64,000 nt of DNA from Bremerella sp. P1. Lineage in GTDB: Bacteria; Planctomycetota; Planctomycetia; Pirellulales; Pirellulaceae. Positions 41,995-50,254 of this stretch are shown one piece after another. The stretch is from contig NZ_CP118164.1 in the NCBI RefSeq assembly GCF_028748185.1, positions 1,054,001 to 1,118,000 on the forward strand, written 5' to 3'. Position 1 is the first letter of the stretch; each line of letters starts with the position of its first letter. Position numbers and translations under genes: made by a program. The notes under the pieces are model-generated. The model saw only the letters and a program-made list of their open reading frames with translations. It had not been told where the DNA came from and ran no database searches.

Positions 41995-42321
41995 TTACCA
42001 ACCCATGACCATGTTGGACTCGATTGCCTTGCGAGCCTGGTTCAGGTCGTTGCCTGTCTCATGCATGTATAAGCGAATCGCATGGACCTTGTCCCCTTCG
42101 GCTTTCGAGAGACAGTCGCGCGCTACAATGCAAGGATCCAGAGGACCTGTCGTTAAACCTAGTGCCGATTTAGATATCACCCACGACGTGCGTGGCCTTT
42201 TAGAAATGCGAATCACGTCGTCGCCGGGATAGTTGTCGTAGACCTGTCCTTTGGCCTCGTTCTCGTCATCCGCCCAGGTGATGACGATATGAGCGTTTGT
42301 TTCCACCTCGAAGAGCGCCAT
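41995..42321 (-). CDS. Small protein with ribosomal L7/L12 C-terminal-like helix-turn
   Basis: 108 aa from the ATG at 42321, preceded by AAGGAG; the longer frame has no binding site. The first 60 residues are beta-rich (FEVETNAHIVITWADDENEAK, SWVISKSALGLTTGP). The C-terminus reads GDKVHAIRLYMHETGNDLNQ followed by ARKAIES, which matches the L7/L12 C-terminal pattern (K-x-x-AIK-x-YRE-x-TG-x-x-L-x-EAK). This motif also occurs outside ribosomal proteins in small proteins of unknown role. Cytoplasmic. Confidence 0.65.
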   Translation of the reverse strand: MALFEVETNAHIVITWADDENEAKGQVYDNYPGDDVIRISKRPRTSWVISKSALGLTTGPLDPCIVARDCLSKAEGDKVHAIRLYMHETGNDLNQARKAIESNMVMGW

Positions 42322-42729
42322 GGAGAATCTCCTTCTTACGAAGACTTTAGGGAAAGCGAGTGAGATAAGAACTGGCCTCATCCTCTTCCGGCCTGCCCTC
42401 GCTTTCTCTCCAACGCGCTAGAGTCACTACCACACAATTCGCAAGGAATGCGGTGTTAAAGCCAAGCGGCAAAGCGTCGTAGGAGTAAGAAACATAACGA
42501 GGCGACCTAGTAGAATAAAATGAGGTAGTTTCCGGCGAATTTAAATCTTCATCATGCAAGCGTCAACAAAATTTCCGCTGAGAATTCACAGGGGCAATCA
42601 TGGCCAAAATCGGTAGTGGTTGCCTCTCTGCCGTTGTTCTCTGAGGCGGCCCATTTCTGGTAGAATGAAAGCAATCGTTGAGGAAGAAACGAATACCTAT
42701 TTTCTTTCCGCAAAATCTTATGGATCCCC
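42322..42729. other. Divergent intergenic region
   Basis: About 400 bases between divergent genes, so it contains two promoters. I see no gene, long inverted repeat or known regulatory element. Short reading frames here lack ribosome-binding sites. Confidence 0.4.
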
Positions 42730-43668
42730 ATGTCTGAGTCGAATTCGACCGAATCCCAGTCCAGCCCTGCCCCTTCGCCGAGCCCTTCGCCGAGCCCTTC
42801 GCAAGTGCCGCCACCGGGCCGTCCTCCCTTTGTTCCCGTGTTGATCGCGGTCATGGTACTTTCCGCCGTCTACGTGGGTTACTCATTCTTCACGCCGCAA
42901 TCGATCGCTCAGTGGAAATGGGCAGCTGCGGTCGATGCATTAGAAAACGACAACATCGATCAGGCCAAGCAACTGGCCGAAGAGGCGCTGGAGTGGGACC
43001 CTGAAAATGCGGAACTGCGATTGCATATCGCTGAAATGCATTATCGTCAGGACGAAACGACCGAAGCCCGAATGCAGATCGAAGAAGCGATCGCCCTGGG
43101 CAAAGACAATCCGTTGGTGCTCACCCAGGCAGGCTTCCTGCTGTCGCGCATGGGGCAACATGACGGTGCCATGATGCTCGCCGATCGCCTGGTCGATATC
43201 GCTGAGAAAGAGCAGACGATTCATCTGCACGAAGCACTCAATCGACGGGCCTACTCCATTGCGATGGCCGCCGCCGACGAGGCTGCCACGGCTGAGCAGA
43301 TTGCCAACGGGATGAAGGACATCGACTTGGCGATCGAGTACTACGGCGATGACGCATCGTACGTCGACACGCGCGGCTACCTGAAGGTCTTCGATGGTGA
43401 CTTAGAAGGAGCGGTCAAAGATCTGGACGCGGCGATCAAGTTCTACGAGAACACCCGCACGGAACTGCTTGCCCAACTGACACCAGAACAAATCGAGAAC
43501 ATGCCCAGCGGGGTGTCGTTCGTGGACAACCAACTGAAGCAGGTTTTGGCGGTGCTCTATTCGCATCGAGCGACCGCTTACGAGAAGCTTGGCAACGAAG
43601 ACGAAGCCAAGCAAGATACCGATCTGGCAGAAGCCTACGGGCTCGATCGCCAGCGAGGCGTTTGGTAA
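42730..43668 (+). CDS. Membrane-anchored TPR protein
   Basis: 312 aa. A Ser/Pro-rich N-terminus containing a short tandem repeat (SPSPSPSP, from a 12-nt unit CGAGCCCTTCGC) precedes one membrane helix (about residues 33-55, VPVLIAVMVLSAVYVGYSFF). The rest is a helical repeat region with TPR-like units (AVDALENDNIDQAKQLAEEAL, LRLHIAEMHYRQDETTEARMQIEEAI, VLTQAGFLLSRMGQHDGA and a final RATAYEKLGNEDEAKQDTDLAE). It is likely a scaffold for protein interactions on the periplasmic or cytoplasmic face of the membrane. It ends 16 nt from the convergent GGDEF gene. Confidence 0.82.
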   Translation: MSESNSTESQSSPAPSPSPSPSPSQVPPPGRPPFVPVLIAVMVLSAVYVGYSFFTPQSIAQWKWAAAVDALENDNIDQAKQLAEEALEWDPENAELRLHIAEMHYRQDETTEARMQIEEAIALGKDNPLVLTQAGFLLSRMGQHDGAMMLADRLVDIAEKEQTIHLHEALNRRAYSIAMAAADEAATAEQIANGMKDIDLAIEYYGDDASYVDTRGYLKVFDGDLEGAVKDLDAAIKFYENTRTELLAQLTPEQIENMPSGVSFVDNQLKQVLAVLYSHRATAYEKLGNEDEAKQDTDLAEAYGLDRQRGVW

Positions 43669-43684
43669 TTCAACTCGGGCCGAA

Positions 43685-44710
43685 CTAAACGATTTCGGCC
43701 TGATGCTGTTCGCGAGACCCGTTCTTGTCGCTTTCGCGTTTTCCGAGCGTCTTCTCCAAGGATCGGACCTCTTCCAACAGCAACTCGGCGTCTTCGTGCG
43801 GCAGGTTGGCATCGGACTTGTCGGAAGTCGGATGTGCCTGCACGCTGTCGCCGGTATGGCAGTAGATGCAATTACGACCTTGCGATTTGGCACGATACAG
43901 GGCCGCATCAGCACGGGCCAGTAGCGTCTGCGATTCATCGGTTTCGCTGGCCTGAGCAACACCGCCGCTGACAGTCACCTTCAACTTTTGTTCGACCGCT
44001 TCGCGAACACGTTCGGCGAAGATCAACGCTCCGGCCAGATCGGTCGACGGCATCAAGATGACGAACTCTTCGCCACCGTAGCGAGTCACGACGTCGGTCT
44101 CGCGAACGCATGTGTCGATCAGGTTGGCCACTTCCTGCAGAACACGGTCCCCTTCGAGGTGACCATATTCGTCGTTGATTCGTTTAAAGTGATCGACGTC
44201 AAAGATACACAGCGAGAAGGTTAACTCGTAGCGATCCTTCATCGCGAACAGGCTTTCCAGGCTGTCGTCGAGCGCGCGTCGGTTGCTGAGCCCGGTCAAA
44301 GGATCGGTACGCGACTCGGTGAAGGTCATCAGCAGATTGGCTTGCTGACGGACTTCGTCGTAGGCATTGGCGATTTGAGCCGACAGTCGCATCGTGGGGC
44401 TGAGCATCCGCTCGGCTTCTTCGCACAGCGTCTGCCACGACTCGCCGGTTTCGTTTTCCTGGGAACTCATCAAGACGATGCGTTCCTTGAAGTGGGCGAT
44501 GCTCGATTGGTGCGAGGCCAAGTTGCGACGGACTTCGCGCGAGATTTCCTCGAGCTGCTTAACGATTGCTTTCGCGCGCTTCAGCTCGCGCCGAGCATAG
44601 GCTTGCTCGGAGGATACGGGACGATAATTGCGTTTTCCTAGGAAGTATCCGATCAAGGCGATCAACGCCATGGCTACCGGAGTCGGAATTCCTAAAATCC
44701 AGTCTTCCAT
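43685..44710 (-). CDS. Diguanylate cyclase (GGDEF domain)
   Basis: 341 aa. One N-terminal membrane helix (about 10-25) is followed by a coiled-coil signalling region (about 38-125) and a GGDEF domain (about 145-270): DPLTGLSNRRALDDSL, FDVDHFKRINDEYGHLEGDRVL, then the active-site RYGGEEFVILMP. The GGEEF form is catalytically competent. The usual RxxD inhibitory site five residues upstream is replaced (VRETDVVTRYGG contains RETD ten residues upstream), so product inhibition may be weak. The C-terminal 70 residues are polar and acidic. It would make cyclic di-GMP from two GTP, for surface-lifestyle control. Confidence 0.92.
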   Translation of the reverse strand: MEDWILGIPTPVAMALIALIGYFLGKRNYRPVSSEQAYARRELKRAKAIVKQLEEISREVRRNLASHQSSIAHFKERIVLMSSQENETGESWQTLCEEAERMLSPTMRLSAQIANAYDEVRQQANLLMTFTESRTDPLTGLSNRRALDDSLESLFAMKDRYELTFSLCIFDVDHFKRINDEYGHLEGDRVLQEVANLIDTCVRETDVVTRYGGEEFVILMPSTDLAGALIFAERVREAVEQKLKVTVSGGVAQASETDESQTLLARADAALYRAKSQGRNCIYCHTGDSVQAHPTSDKSDANLPHEDAELLLEEVRSLEKTLGKRESDKNGSREQHQAEIV

Positions 44711-44784
44711 CCTGGCTCTTTCCTACACGCACTAGAAGGTATCGATTGACTGCTTATCTTGTTTGCCTGTACTTCGAGTTTCGC

Positions 44785-44928
44785 TTAGCCGCGGGTCTTA
44801 CCGCCGACGCCTTGCATACACAGCACGCCGAATCCCACCACCACCGCAAACGCGATCGTCCATTCCAAAGTGCCCATGCTGACGACGAACGATTCCGTCT
44901 CACGAACCACATGAAATACCAAGTCGCG
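44785..44928 (-). CDS. Predicted 47-aa single-span membrane peptide
   Basis: From the ATG at 44928 the frame reads MRDLVFHVVRETESFVSMG, then a hydrophobic helix WTIAFAVVVGFGVLCMQG and a short basic tail. There is one membrane segment and a positive C-terminus. It lies upstream of the GGDEF gene on the same strand, 74 nt away. The ribosome-binding region is weak and no family is known, so the call rests on the open frame and the coherent helix. Confidence 0.45.
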   Translation of the reverse strand, partial: RDLVFHVVRETESFVVSMGTLEWTIAFAVVVGFGVLCMQGVGGKTRG

Positions 44929-45195
44929 CATTGCCGGTTTTCCGAAACATAAAGGAACAGGACAAATAAGGTTCCACTTTTTAACGCTAGGTCACGGAAC
45001 AGGGTTATGGCGGGAATTCAAACGAAAATGCCGGGTTCGCGCGAACAGAATCGGTGCGGCCGGGTCTAATAGAAACGACATAACTGGCATTTGTCGCTAA
45101 ATCGTGACCCCAAGAGAAAATGCGATCAAATTATCGCCAGGGGGGCCTTGAGTTTCAGAGCGATGGGCCTATATTAACGTATCTCAACACGAGTT

Positions 45196-45269
<74 letters not shown>

Positions 45270-45697
45270 CTTTTAAGCGAGAAGGCAGCGTTGGAAGTCC
45301 AATAGCTGCCTTATTTTATGCGCATCTGGCAACCTCTGGCCTGCTCTCTTTTTTCACTCGAAATCGCCTTCAAAAAGGCCTGAAATCTGAGTGCTCTTTC
45401 GATCACGCCTTCCCCTCGGCTGGTGGTCCGCGATAAGACCAGGCTCGGTCGACCGAATCAGTCTCACCGTTCTCTGCTTTGAGACACTTGTTGTCAGCAT
45501 GACAACGAAACCTCCCGGCTTCCCCTGCCCCTAAATTCGCTGCAAGCACTTATAGCGTCATCACTTAGGAAATTCCTCCTATGAATTGGCATACCCTCTG
45601 CTTTTCTTAAGAGGCAGATCACATAGGGGGCCGCAGATGGGAAAAACAGGTTTTCCCCTGCGAGAAGATTGCCGCTTAGTTCAGGAGAAGATGAGTT
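45270..45697. other. Gene-free stretch with a leader hairpin
   Basis: About 430 bases. The only structure I see is a hairpin GGGAAAA / TTTTCCC (45639-45657) in the probable 5' leader of the His-rich protein gene, about 40 nt before its start codon. The frames crossing it are not credible genes. Confidence 0.35.
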
Positions 45698-45988
45698 ATG
45701 AAGTCGTTATTGATTGCTGCCGTTGTTGCCGTTGGTTTGATGATTGGGGGCGCAGCTTCCACGGCCGAAGCTGGTGGATATGGGCATGGCGGTCATCATG
45801 GCCACCACGGTCACTATGATCATCACCACAGCTACCACCATGGCTACCATGGTTATCACGGCTACCAAGGCCACTACTACTCGAATCCGTACCGCTACCG
45901 AGCTCCGTACAACTGCTACCCAAGCTACTACCGCAGCAGCGGGTTCTACTACGGTAGCCCAGGTTTCTCGGTTGGCGTCCGCTTCTAA
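45698..45988 (+). CDS. Exported His/Tyr/Gly-rich small protein
   Basis: 96 aa, with AGGAG ten bases before the ATG. A signal peptide ends near STAEAG. The mature start is a dense His/Gly/Tyr run (GGYGHGGHHGHHGHYDHHHS), then Tyr/Arg/Pro-rich sequence to a small end (GSPGFSVGVRF). The His run should bind divalent metals in the periplasm or outside, and the Tyr-rich part may be sticky or structural. Planctomycetes have several such proteins without known functions. A terminator follows. Confidence 0.75.
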   Translation: MKSLLIAAVVAVGLMIGGAASTAEAGGYGHGGHHGHHGHYDHHHSYHHGYHGYHGYQGHYYSNPYRYRAPYNCYPSYYRSSGFYYGSPGFSVGVRF

Positions 45989-46024
45989 GAGCGACCTCTA
46001 CGGCAGACAACTGACGTGGCAACG

Positions 46025-46054
46025 CCCCTTGGCCCTTCCGGCCGAGGGGTTTTT
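46025..46054 (+). terminator. Intrinsic terminator after the His-rich protein gene
   Basis: Stem CCCCTTGGCC / GGCCGAGGGG with a 5-nt loop and one G-T pair, followed by TTTTTG. Confidence 0.85.
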
Positions 46055-46143
46055 GCTGCGCTGACCTGGCCCCATCACCCCTCGTTCTTCCCTCGAAAGA
46101 CCACTAAATTGGAATGCAAACGCACACGATGGAAGTTTGACTG

Positions 46144-46719
46144 ATGCTGCATCTGAAATCCGAGACCGGCCAACGCTGGCTCGATCAGGTTGAAAAGAAC
46201 ACCGAAGAGATCCTGATCGATCACGCCCACTGCGAAAAGAAAGCAGCCGGGACGGCCCTGAACCTGATGTTCGCCTATATCGAAGACGAAGAGCTGTGCC
46301 GCGAGATGACCTCGATCGTCAACGAGGAACTCGAGCACTTTCATATGGTCCGCGAGATTCTCAAGCAAAGGGGAATCGAGTTTCGCCGCATGAAACCCAG
46401 CTCTTACGGCGGCCAGTTGCACGAGTTGATCCGTAGCGGTGAGCCCCAACGGGCCGTCGATCGACTGTTGGTCGCCGGATTGATCGAAGCTCGCAGTTGC
46501 GAACGCTTCGGCCAGCTTCGCAAGCATTTGGCAGATGCCCAGTTGCGCGATTTCTACGATAGTTTGTTCGAGTCGGAAGCACGGCACCATGCGGTTTATG
46601 TGCGTCTGGCCAAGCATTATGCCCCGGAAAGCGAAGTCATGGCCCGCCTGGATGAGCTGGCCACCGCCGAGGCAGCCATCATTGCCGCCGGAGACGAGAA
46701 CGCTAGGATGCATAGTTAA
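46144..46719 (+). CDS. miaE: tRNA-(ms2io6A)-hydroxylase
   Basis: 191 aa, usual length. The ferritin-like diiron fold is shown by paired ligands: DHAHCEKKAAGTALNLMF with the first Glu and His positions, NEELEHFHMVREIL (E-x-x-H), later LIEARSCERFGQL (Glu) and SESEARHHAVYVRLA-like FESEARHHAVYV (E-x-x-x-H-H). MiaE hydroxylates the isopentenyl side chain of 2-methylthio-N6-isopentenyladenosine at tRNA position 37 using oxygen. It needs MiaA and MiaB, which are not in this window. Cytoplasmic, monocistronic. Confidence 0.92.
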   Translation: MLHLKSETGQRWLDQVEKNTEEILIDHAHCEKKAAGTALNLMFAYIEDEELCREMTSIVNEELEHFHMVREILKQRGIEFRRMKPSSYGGQLHELIRSGEPQRAVDRLLVAGLIEARSCERFGQLRKHLADAQLRDFYDSLFESEARHHAVYVRLAKHYAPESEVMARLDELATAEAAIIAAGDENARMHS

Positions 46720-46859
46720 CAGCCCTGCCGCCGAGCGCGTGGCGAGTTGATGCACCACCCCGATTTGCTACACTCAGACTTTTGGCCTTTGTTCACTAGC
46801 GACAACAGTCGGCACTCAACCACCATCAGTGCCCGCCTGCGAAAGAATTCAGACTCCCC

Positions 46860-47570
46860 ATGAGCACCGATACCCAGCCGAAGAGTTCTCCTTCCCACCC
46901 TGCCCTCGCTGGCCTCGACAAGCCGGTCCAGGGGCTCCGGGAAACGGGCCAGTATTTCTTCGAGCGCGGCTGGTCTGTCGGCACGAGCAGCAACTACAGC
47001 GTTGTCGTCAATCGCAGCCCGCTGCAGCTGCTGGTTACTGCCAGCGGTATGGATAAAGGCAACCTGGGACCGAACGATTTTGTTCGCTGCAACTACGACG
47101 GCAACCAGGTCGACGCCGACAACATGCCAACGACCGATCAGCCTCGCTCATCGGCCGAAACGCAACTGCACGTGGTGCTGGCCCGGATGGAAGATGTCGG
47201 TTCGGTCCTGCATACGCACTCGGTCTGGGGCACGCTCTTGTCCGATACGTTCGGCGACAATGGCGGCTTCGAGATCGAAGGGTACGAAATGCTCAAAGGC
47301 CTGGCCGGTGTGAAGACGCACCAGCACACCGAGCACGTCCCTGTCTTTGAGAACACCCAAGACATCCCCCGGCTCGCAGAACGAGTCGAGAAGCGCGTTC
47401 AAGACGAATCGCAGCCACCGATCCACGGCTTCCTGATCCGCAACCATGGCTTGTACACCTGGGGCGAGGACCTCGCTGAAGCTCGACGCCATATCGAGAT
47501 TTATGAGTTCCTATTCGAGGTCATGGGACGTAAACTAGCCGCACAAGGCAAGCTTTGCCCTGCCACTTAA
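46860..47570 (+). CDS. mtnB: Methylthioribulose-1-phosphate dehydratase
   Basis: 236 aa, class II aldolase/adducin fold. Visible motifs: RGWSVGTSSNYSVVV, LLVTASGMDKGNLGPNDFV, the metal-binding HTHSVWG (about residue 117), and the later GFLIRNHGLYTWGEDLAEAR with the third His. The assignment is supported by the genes that follow, mtnD and mtnC, which catalyse later steps of the same pathway. The enzyme dehydrates 5-methylthioribulose 1-phosphate in methionine salvage, cytoplasmic, Zn-dependent. The 79-nt gap to mtnD is compatible with one operon. Confidence 0.93.
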   Translation: MSTDTQPKSSPSHPALAGLDKPVQGLRETGQYFFERGWSVGTSSNYSVVVNRSPLQLLVTASGMDKGNLGPNDFVRCNYDGNQVDADNMPTTDQPRSSAETQLHVVLARMEDVGSVLHTHSVWGTLLSDTFGDNGGFEIEGYEMLKGLAGVKTHQHTEHVPVFENTQDIPRLAERVEKRVQDESQPPIHGFLIRNHGLYTWGEDLAEARRHIEIYEFLFEVMGRKLAAQGKLCPAT

Positions 47571-47649
47571 TCCGCACACGCAATCACTTTTCGCACACGT
47601 CATCTTGAATTAGTTTCGCCGCAATAAGGCGAAGGGAGAAATCGGCACC

Positions 47650-48231
47650 ATGGCCAGCATTTCCGTACCTGACGAAAACCGAACCATCACCGACCCTCAG
47701 GAGATCAGCGACTTCCTGAAGCCGTTTGGCATCTGGTATGAAAAGTGGGACGTCGCCGGCCGCATCGGCGACGAGGCCACCAACGAAGAAATTCTGGAAG
47801 CCTACAAGCCAGAGATCGATCGCTTAAAGGAACAAGGCGGATTCGTCACGGCCGACGTCATCAACGTTTCGCCAGAAACGCCGAACCTCGACGCGTTGCT
47901 CGAAAAGTTCAACAAAGAGCATACCCATAGCGAAGACGAAGTTCGCTTCACCGTCGAAGGAAGCGGCATCTTTCACATCAACCCGGAAAACGGTCCTGTC
48001 TTCGCCGTGCTGGTCGAATCAGGCGACCTGATCAACGTGCCACGCGACACGCAGCACTGGTTCAACCTGTGTAGCGATCGCCACATCCGTTGCATTCGCT
48101 TGTTTGAAGATCCTTCCGGTTGGACGCCGCACTACATGGAAGACGGCGTGCACACGAAGTATTCGCCGCTGTGCTGGGGTCCTGACTACCTGGCCAAAGC
48201 CGATGACATCGATCCCGTGGTGAAGCTCTAA
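47650..48231 (+). CDS. mtnD: Acireductone dioxygenase
   Basis: 193 aa, preceded by AAGGGAG. Cupin metal site: [14 protein letters not shown] (H-x-H plus Glu), then [10 protein letters not shown] with the fourth ligand His. [10 protein letters not shown] near the end is common in this family. It oxidises acireductone to formate and 2-keto-4-methylthiobutyrate with Fe, the last enzyme before transamination to methionine; with Ni the same enzyme makes an off-pathway product. Its stop codon overlaps the mtnC start by one base, so the two are translationally coupled. Confidence 0.93.
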   Translation: MASISVPDENRTITDPQEISDFLKPFGIWYEKWDVAGRIGDEATNEEILEAYKPEIDRLKEQGGFVTADVINVSPETPNLDALLEKFNKEHTHSEDEVRFTVEGSGIFHINPENGPVFAVLVESGDLINVPRDTQHWFNLCSDRHIRCIRLFEDPSGWTPHYMEDGVHTKYSPLCWGPDYLAKADDIDPVVKL

Positions 48232-48962
48232 TGGCAGCAGCCTGGAATGTCATTCTGCTGGACATCGAAGGAACGACTTCGAGCGTTTCTTACGTGTTCG
48301 ATGTCATGTTCCCGTATGTCCTGCGCGAGCTCGACAACTTCCTGAAGTGCGGTTGGAACGAGCCGGAGCTAGGTCCGGTTCTCGATCTGATCGCTCAGGA
48401 TGCCGGCAGCGAGGACTTCGCCAGTTGGACCGCCGACTGCACCGATGAGTTGCAGCGGCGCGAAAAGGTCGCCACGGAAATTCGCCGCTTGATGGATGGC
48501 GATGTGAAAGCGACGGGGCTGAAGGCCTTGCAGGGCCTGATCTGGAAGGATGGCTTCGAACGCGGTGAACTGGTTGCCCAGGTTTACGATGACGTGCCTG
48601 AAGCGTTGGAGGCCTGGACCTCGGCAGGCCTGCGCGTCTACATCTACTCGTCCGGCAGCATCAAGGCCCAGAAGCTTTTCTTCGGGCACAGTGAAGCAGG
48701 CAACCTGCTCAAGTACTTCTCGGGTCACTTCGATACGACGACCGGTCCCAAAAAGGAAGCCAGCAGCTACAACGCGATCGCTGCCGAAGTGGGCGAAGCC
48801 GCCGAGAAGATTCTTTTCATCAGCGATATCGTGGCCGAGCTAGACGCTGCTAAAGAGATCGGCATGGATACTCGTCTGAGCATTCGCCCCGGCAACAAGC
48901 CGGTGGAAGACGGCCACGCGCACCAGGCCATTACCAGCTTTGCCCAGGTTTCTATCGGCTAG
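48231..48962 (+). CDS. mtnC: Enolase-phosphatase E1 (acireductone synthase)
   Basis: 243 aa, HAD superfamily. The nucleophile motif appears as ILLDIEGTTSSVSYV (D-x-E-G-T), the second motif as YIYSSGSIKAQKLFFGHS, and motif III/IV as KKEASSYNAIA and ILFISDIVAELDAAKEIG. It enolises and dephosphorylates 2,3-diketo-5-methylthiopentyl-1-phosphate to acireductone. mtnB, mtnD and mtnC together cover dehydration, enolase-phosphatase and dioxygenase steps; mtnA and the mtnK or mtnP steps are not in this window. Confidence 0.94.
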   Translation: MAAAWNVILLDIEGTTSSVSYVFDVMFPYVLRELDNFLKCGWNEPELGPVLDLIAQDAGSEDFASWTADCTDELQRREKVATEIRRLMDGDVKATGLKALQGLIWKDGFERGELVAQVYDDVPEALEAWTSAGLRVYIYSSGSIKAQKLFFGHSEAGNLLKYFSGHFDTTTGPKKEASSYNAIAAEVGEAAEKILFISDIVAELDAAKEIGMDTRLSIRPGNKPVEDGHAHQAITSFAQVSIG

Positions 48963-49180
48963 CGGTGCATCGCCAGCAGGCGGAGAAATCCGCAAATCTT
49001 GCCATGTTTTAGCCTCTTATCGCCCAACACTTGCCGACTTCGATGCGTACCGTAGGATGACATCGCTCAAAAACTAATTCGGCAAGCAAGGACGAATAGG
49101 AATTTCTTTTTCGCACGGAATGCGACCTGCTGTTAAGCCGCGTAGACCACTATGGACTCGCATTAATAAGGCCAGCAAAC

Positions 49181-50254
49181 ATGGTTCGCTTCATCTACAT
49201 TCTGACTGTCGTGAGCATTCTTGCTACGAGCCCGGCACTTGGCTGGGCAGGCTCGCCAGTTCAGTTTGACGTCGGTTATCTCACGCCAGCCAATGACATC
49301 ACCACGCCCGAGTTTCAAAACGCACGGCCTGGCTATCGTCTTCTGCAGATGGATTTGATGATCTCGACGATGGTCGACTCACGTGTTTCCGACGACCTGA
49401 TTGAAACGACCTACTTCGTCGAACTGCACAACCCACGTCTTCATATCGAGGACTTCTCGCCTCAGACCACCCTACAAAGCCCGTATGCCGGCAACATCTC
49501 GAAAGAGAATCGCTCTGAGCTCGATATCAACGGCAAGCTGTCTGCGAACGAGCGATTCAATAAGAGCCTGGGCGCCGATGCGACGCTCGGTTTCAATCGA
49601 AAACATGCCACTGTCGAAAAGGTCGATATCCTGCCAGAGCTGAAACTGGTCGCTGCCAGCGGAACGATTCATCGCGGCCGCGGTGTTTACTTCCGCTTCA
49701 ACCGCACGACGCAGACGAGCCTGGAAGGAACGACCATGCTGGGCATTATCCTGGCAGTACCTGAAGGGTGGTCGGCCGATACGATGACGATCCGCTGCCA
49801 GGCCAAGATTCGCCAGACCGTCGTGCCAGGTGCTCCCTCGAAGGAGACCGACCTGCCGGAGGCAAAGTACACGGTGGCGACCTATCAGGCCGGCGACCGC
49901 TACGCCGCCGAGGTAGCCGAACGCTACATCCAGGAAGAGTCGCGCTGGATTCAGACAAAACGCGAATATGCCGACGAGATTCACGATCGCAAGAAGGAAT
50001 CACCACTGGATTACCTGACATCGATCGTGCGGCCAAGCAAATCGGTGGGCAACATCGACCGGTGGCTGGCCAATTCCCCTGAAGAGGCATCTCGCGAACT
50101 TCCACCTCCGGTAGTCGATGCCTACTACCGCTTCCAGGAAGCCAAGTCACTGATGGACGGCTGCAGCGGTAGCCGCCCACTGGCCACGTCACACTTTACA
50201 GACGAGTCACCGAGCCCGAACTCGCCTGTCACGATTGAACTGAGTGACGACTAA
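49181..50254 (+). CDS. Exported protein of unknown function
   Basis: 357 aa with a signal peptide ending near GWAGSP. The first 220 mature residues are beta-rich with a Gly/Asn-containing centre (ISKENRSELDINGKLSANER, DATLGFNRKHATVEKVDIL). The last 110 residues are helical and charged (ERYIQEESRWIQTKREYADE). No family recognised. Its end overlaps the convergent GspE-like gene by four bases. It may be a periplasmic or outer-membrane-associated protein. Confidence 0.7.
   Translation: MVRFIYILTVVSILATSPALGWAGSPVQFDVGYLTPANDITTPEFQNARPGYRLLQMDLMISTMVDSRVSDDLIETTYFVELHNPRLHIEDFSPQTTLQSPYAGNISKENRSELDINGKLSANERFNKSLGADATLGFNRKHATVEKVDILPELKLVAASGTIHRGRGVYFRFNRTTQTSLEGTTMLGIILAVPEGWSADTMTIRCQAKIRQTVVPGAPSKETDLPEAKYTVATYQAGDRYAAEVAERYIQEESRWIQTKREYADEIHDRKKESPLDYLTSIVRPSKSVGNIDRWLANSPEEASRELPPPVVDAYYRFQEAKSLMDGCSGSRPLATSHFTDESPSPNSPVTIELSDD

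Noticed and set aside
42778-42801. Short tandem repeat that might suggest a CRISPR-like or variable-number locus
   Set aside because: Only two copies of a 12-base unit, in frame inside the Ser/Pro-rich N-terminus of the TPR protein; there are no spacers or conserved repeats.
44929-45195. Possible ncRNA ahead of tRNA-Asp
   Set aside because: No stable long hairpin, conserved motif or terminator is visible by eye.
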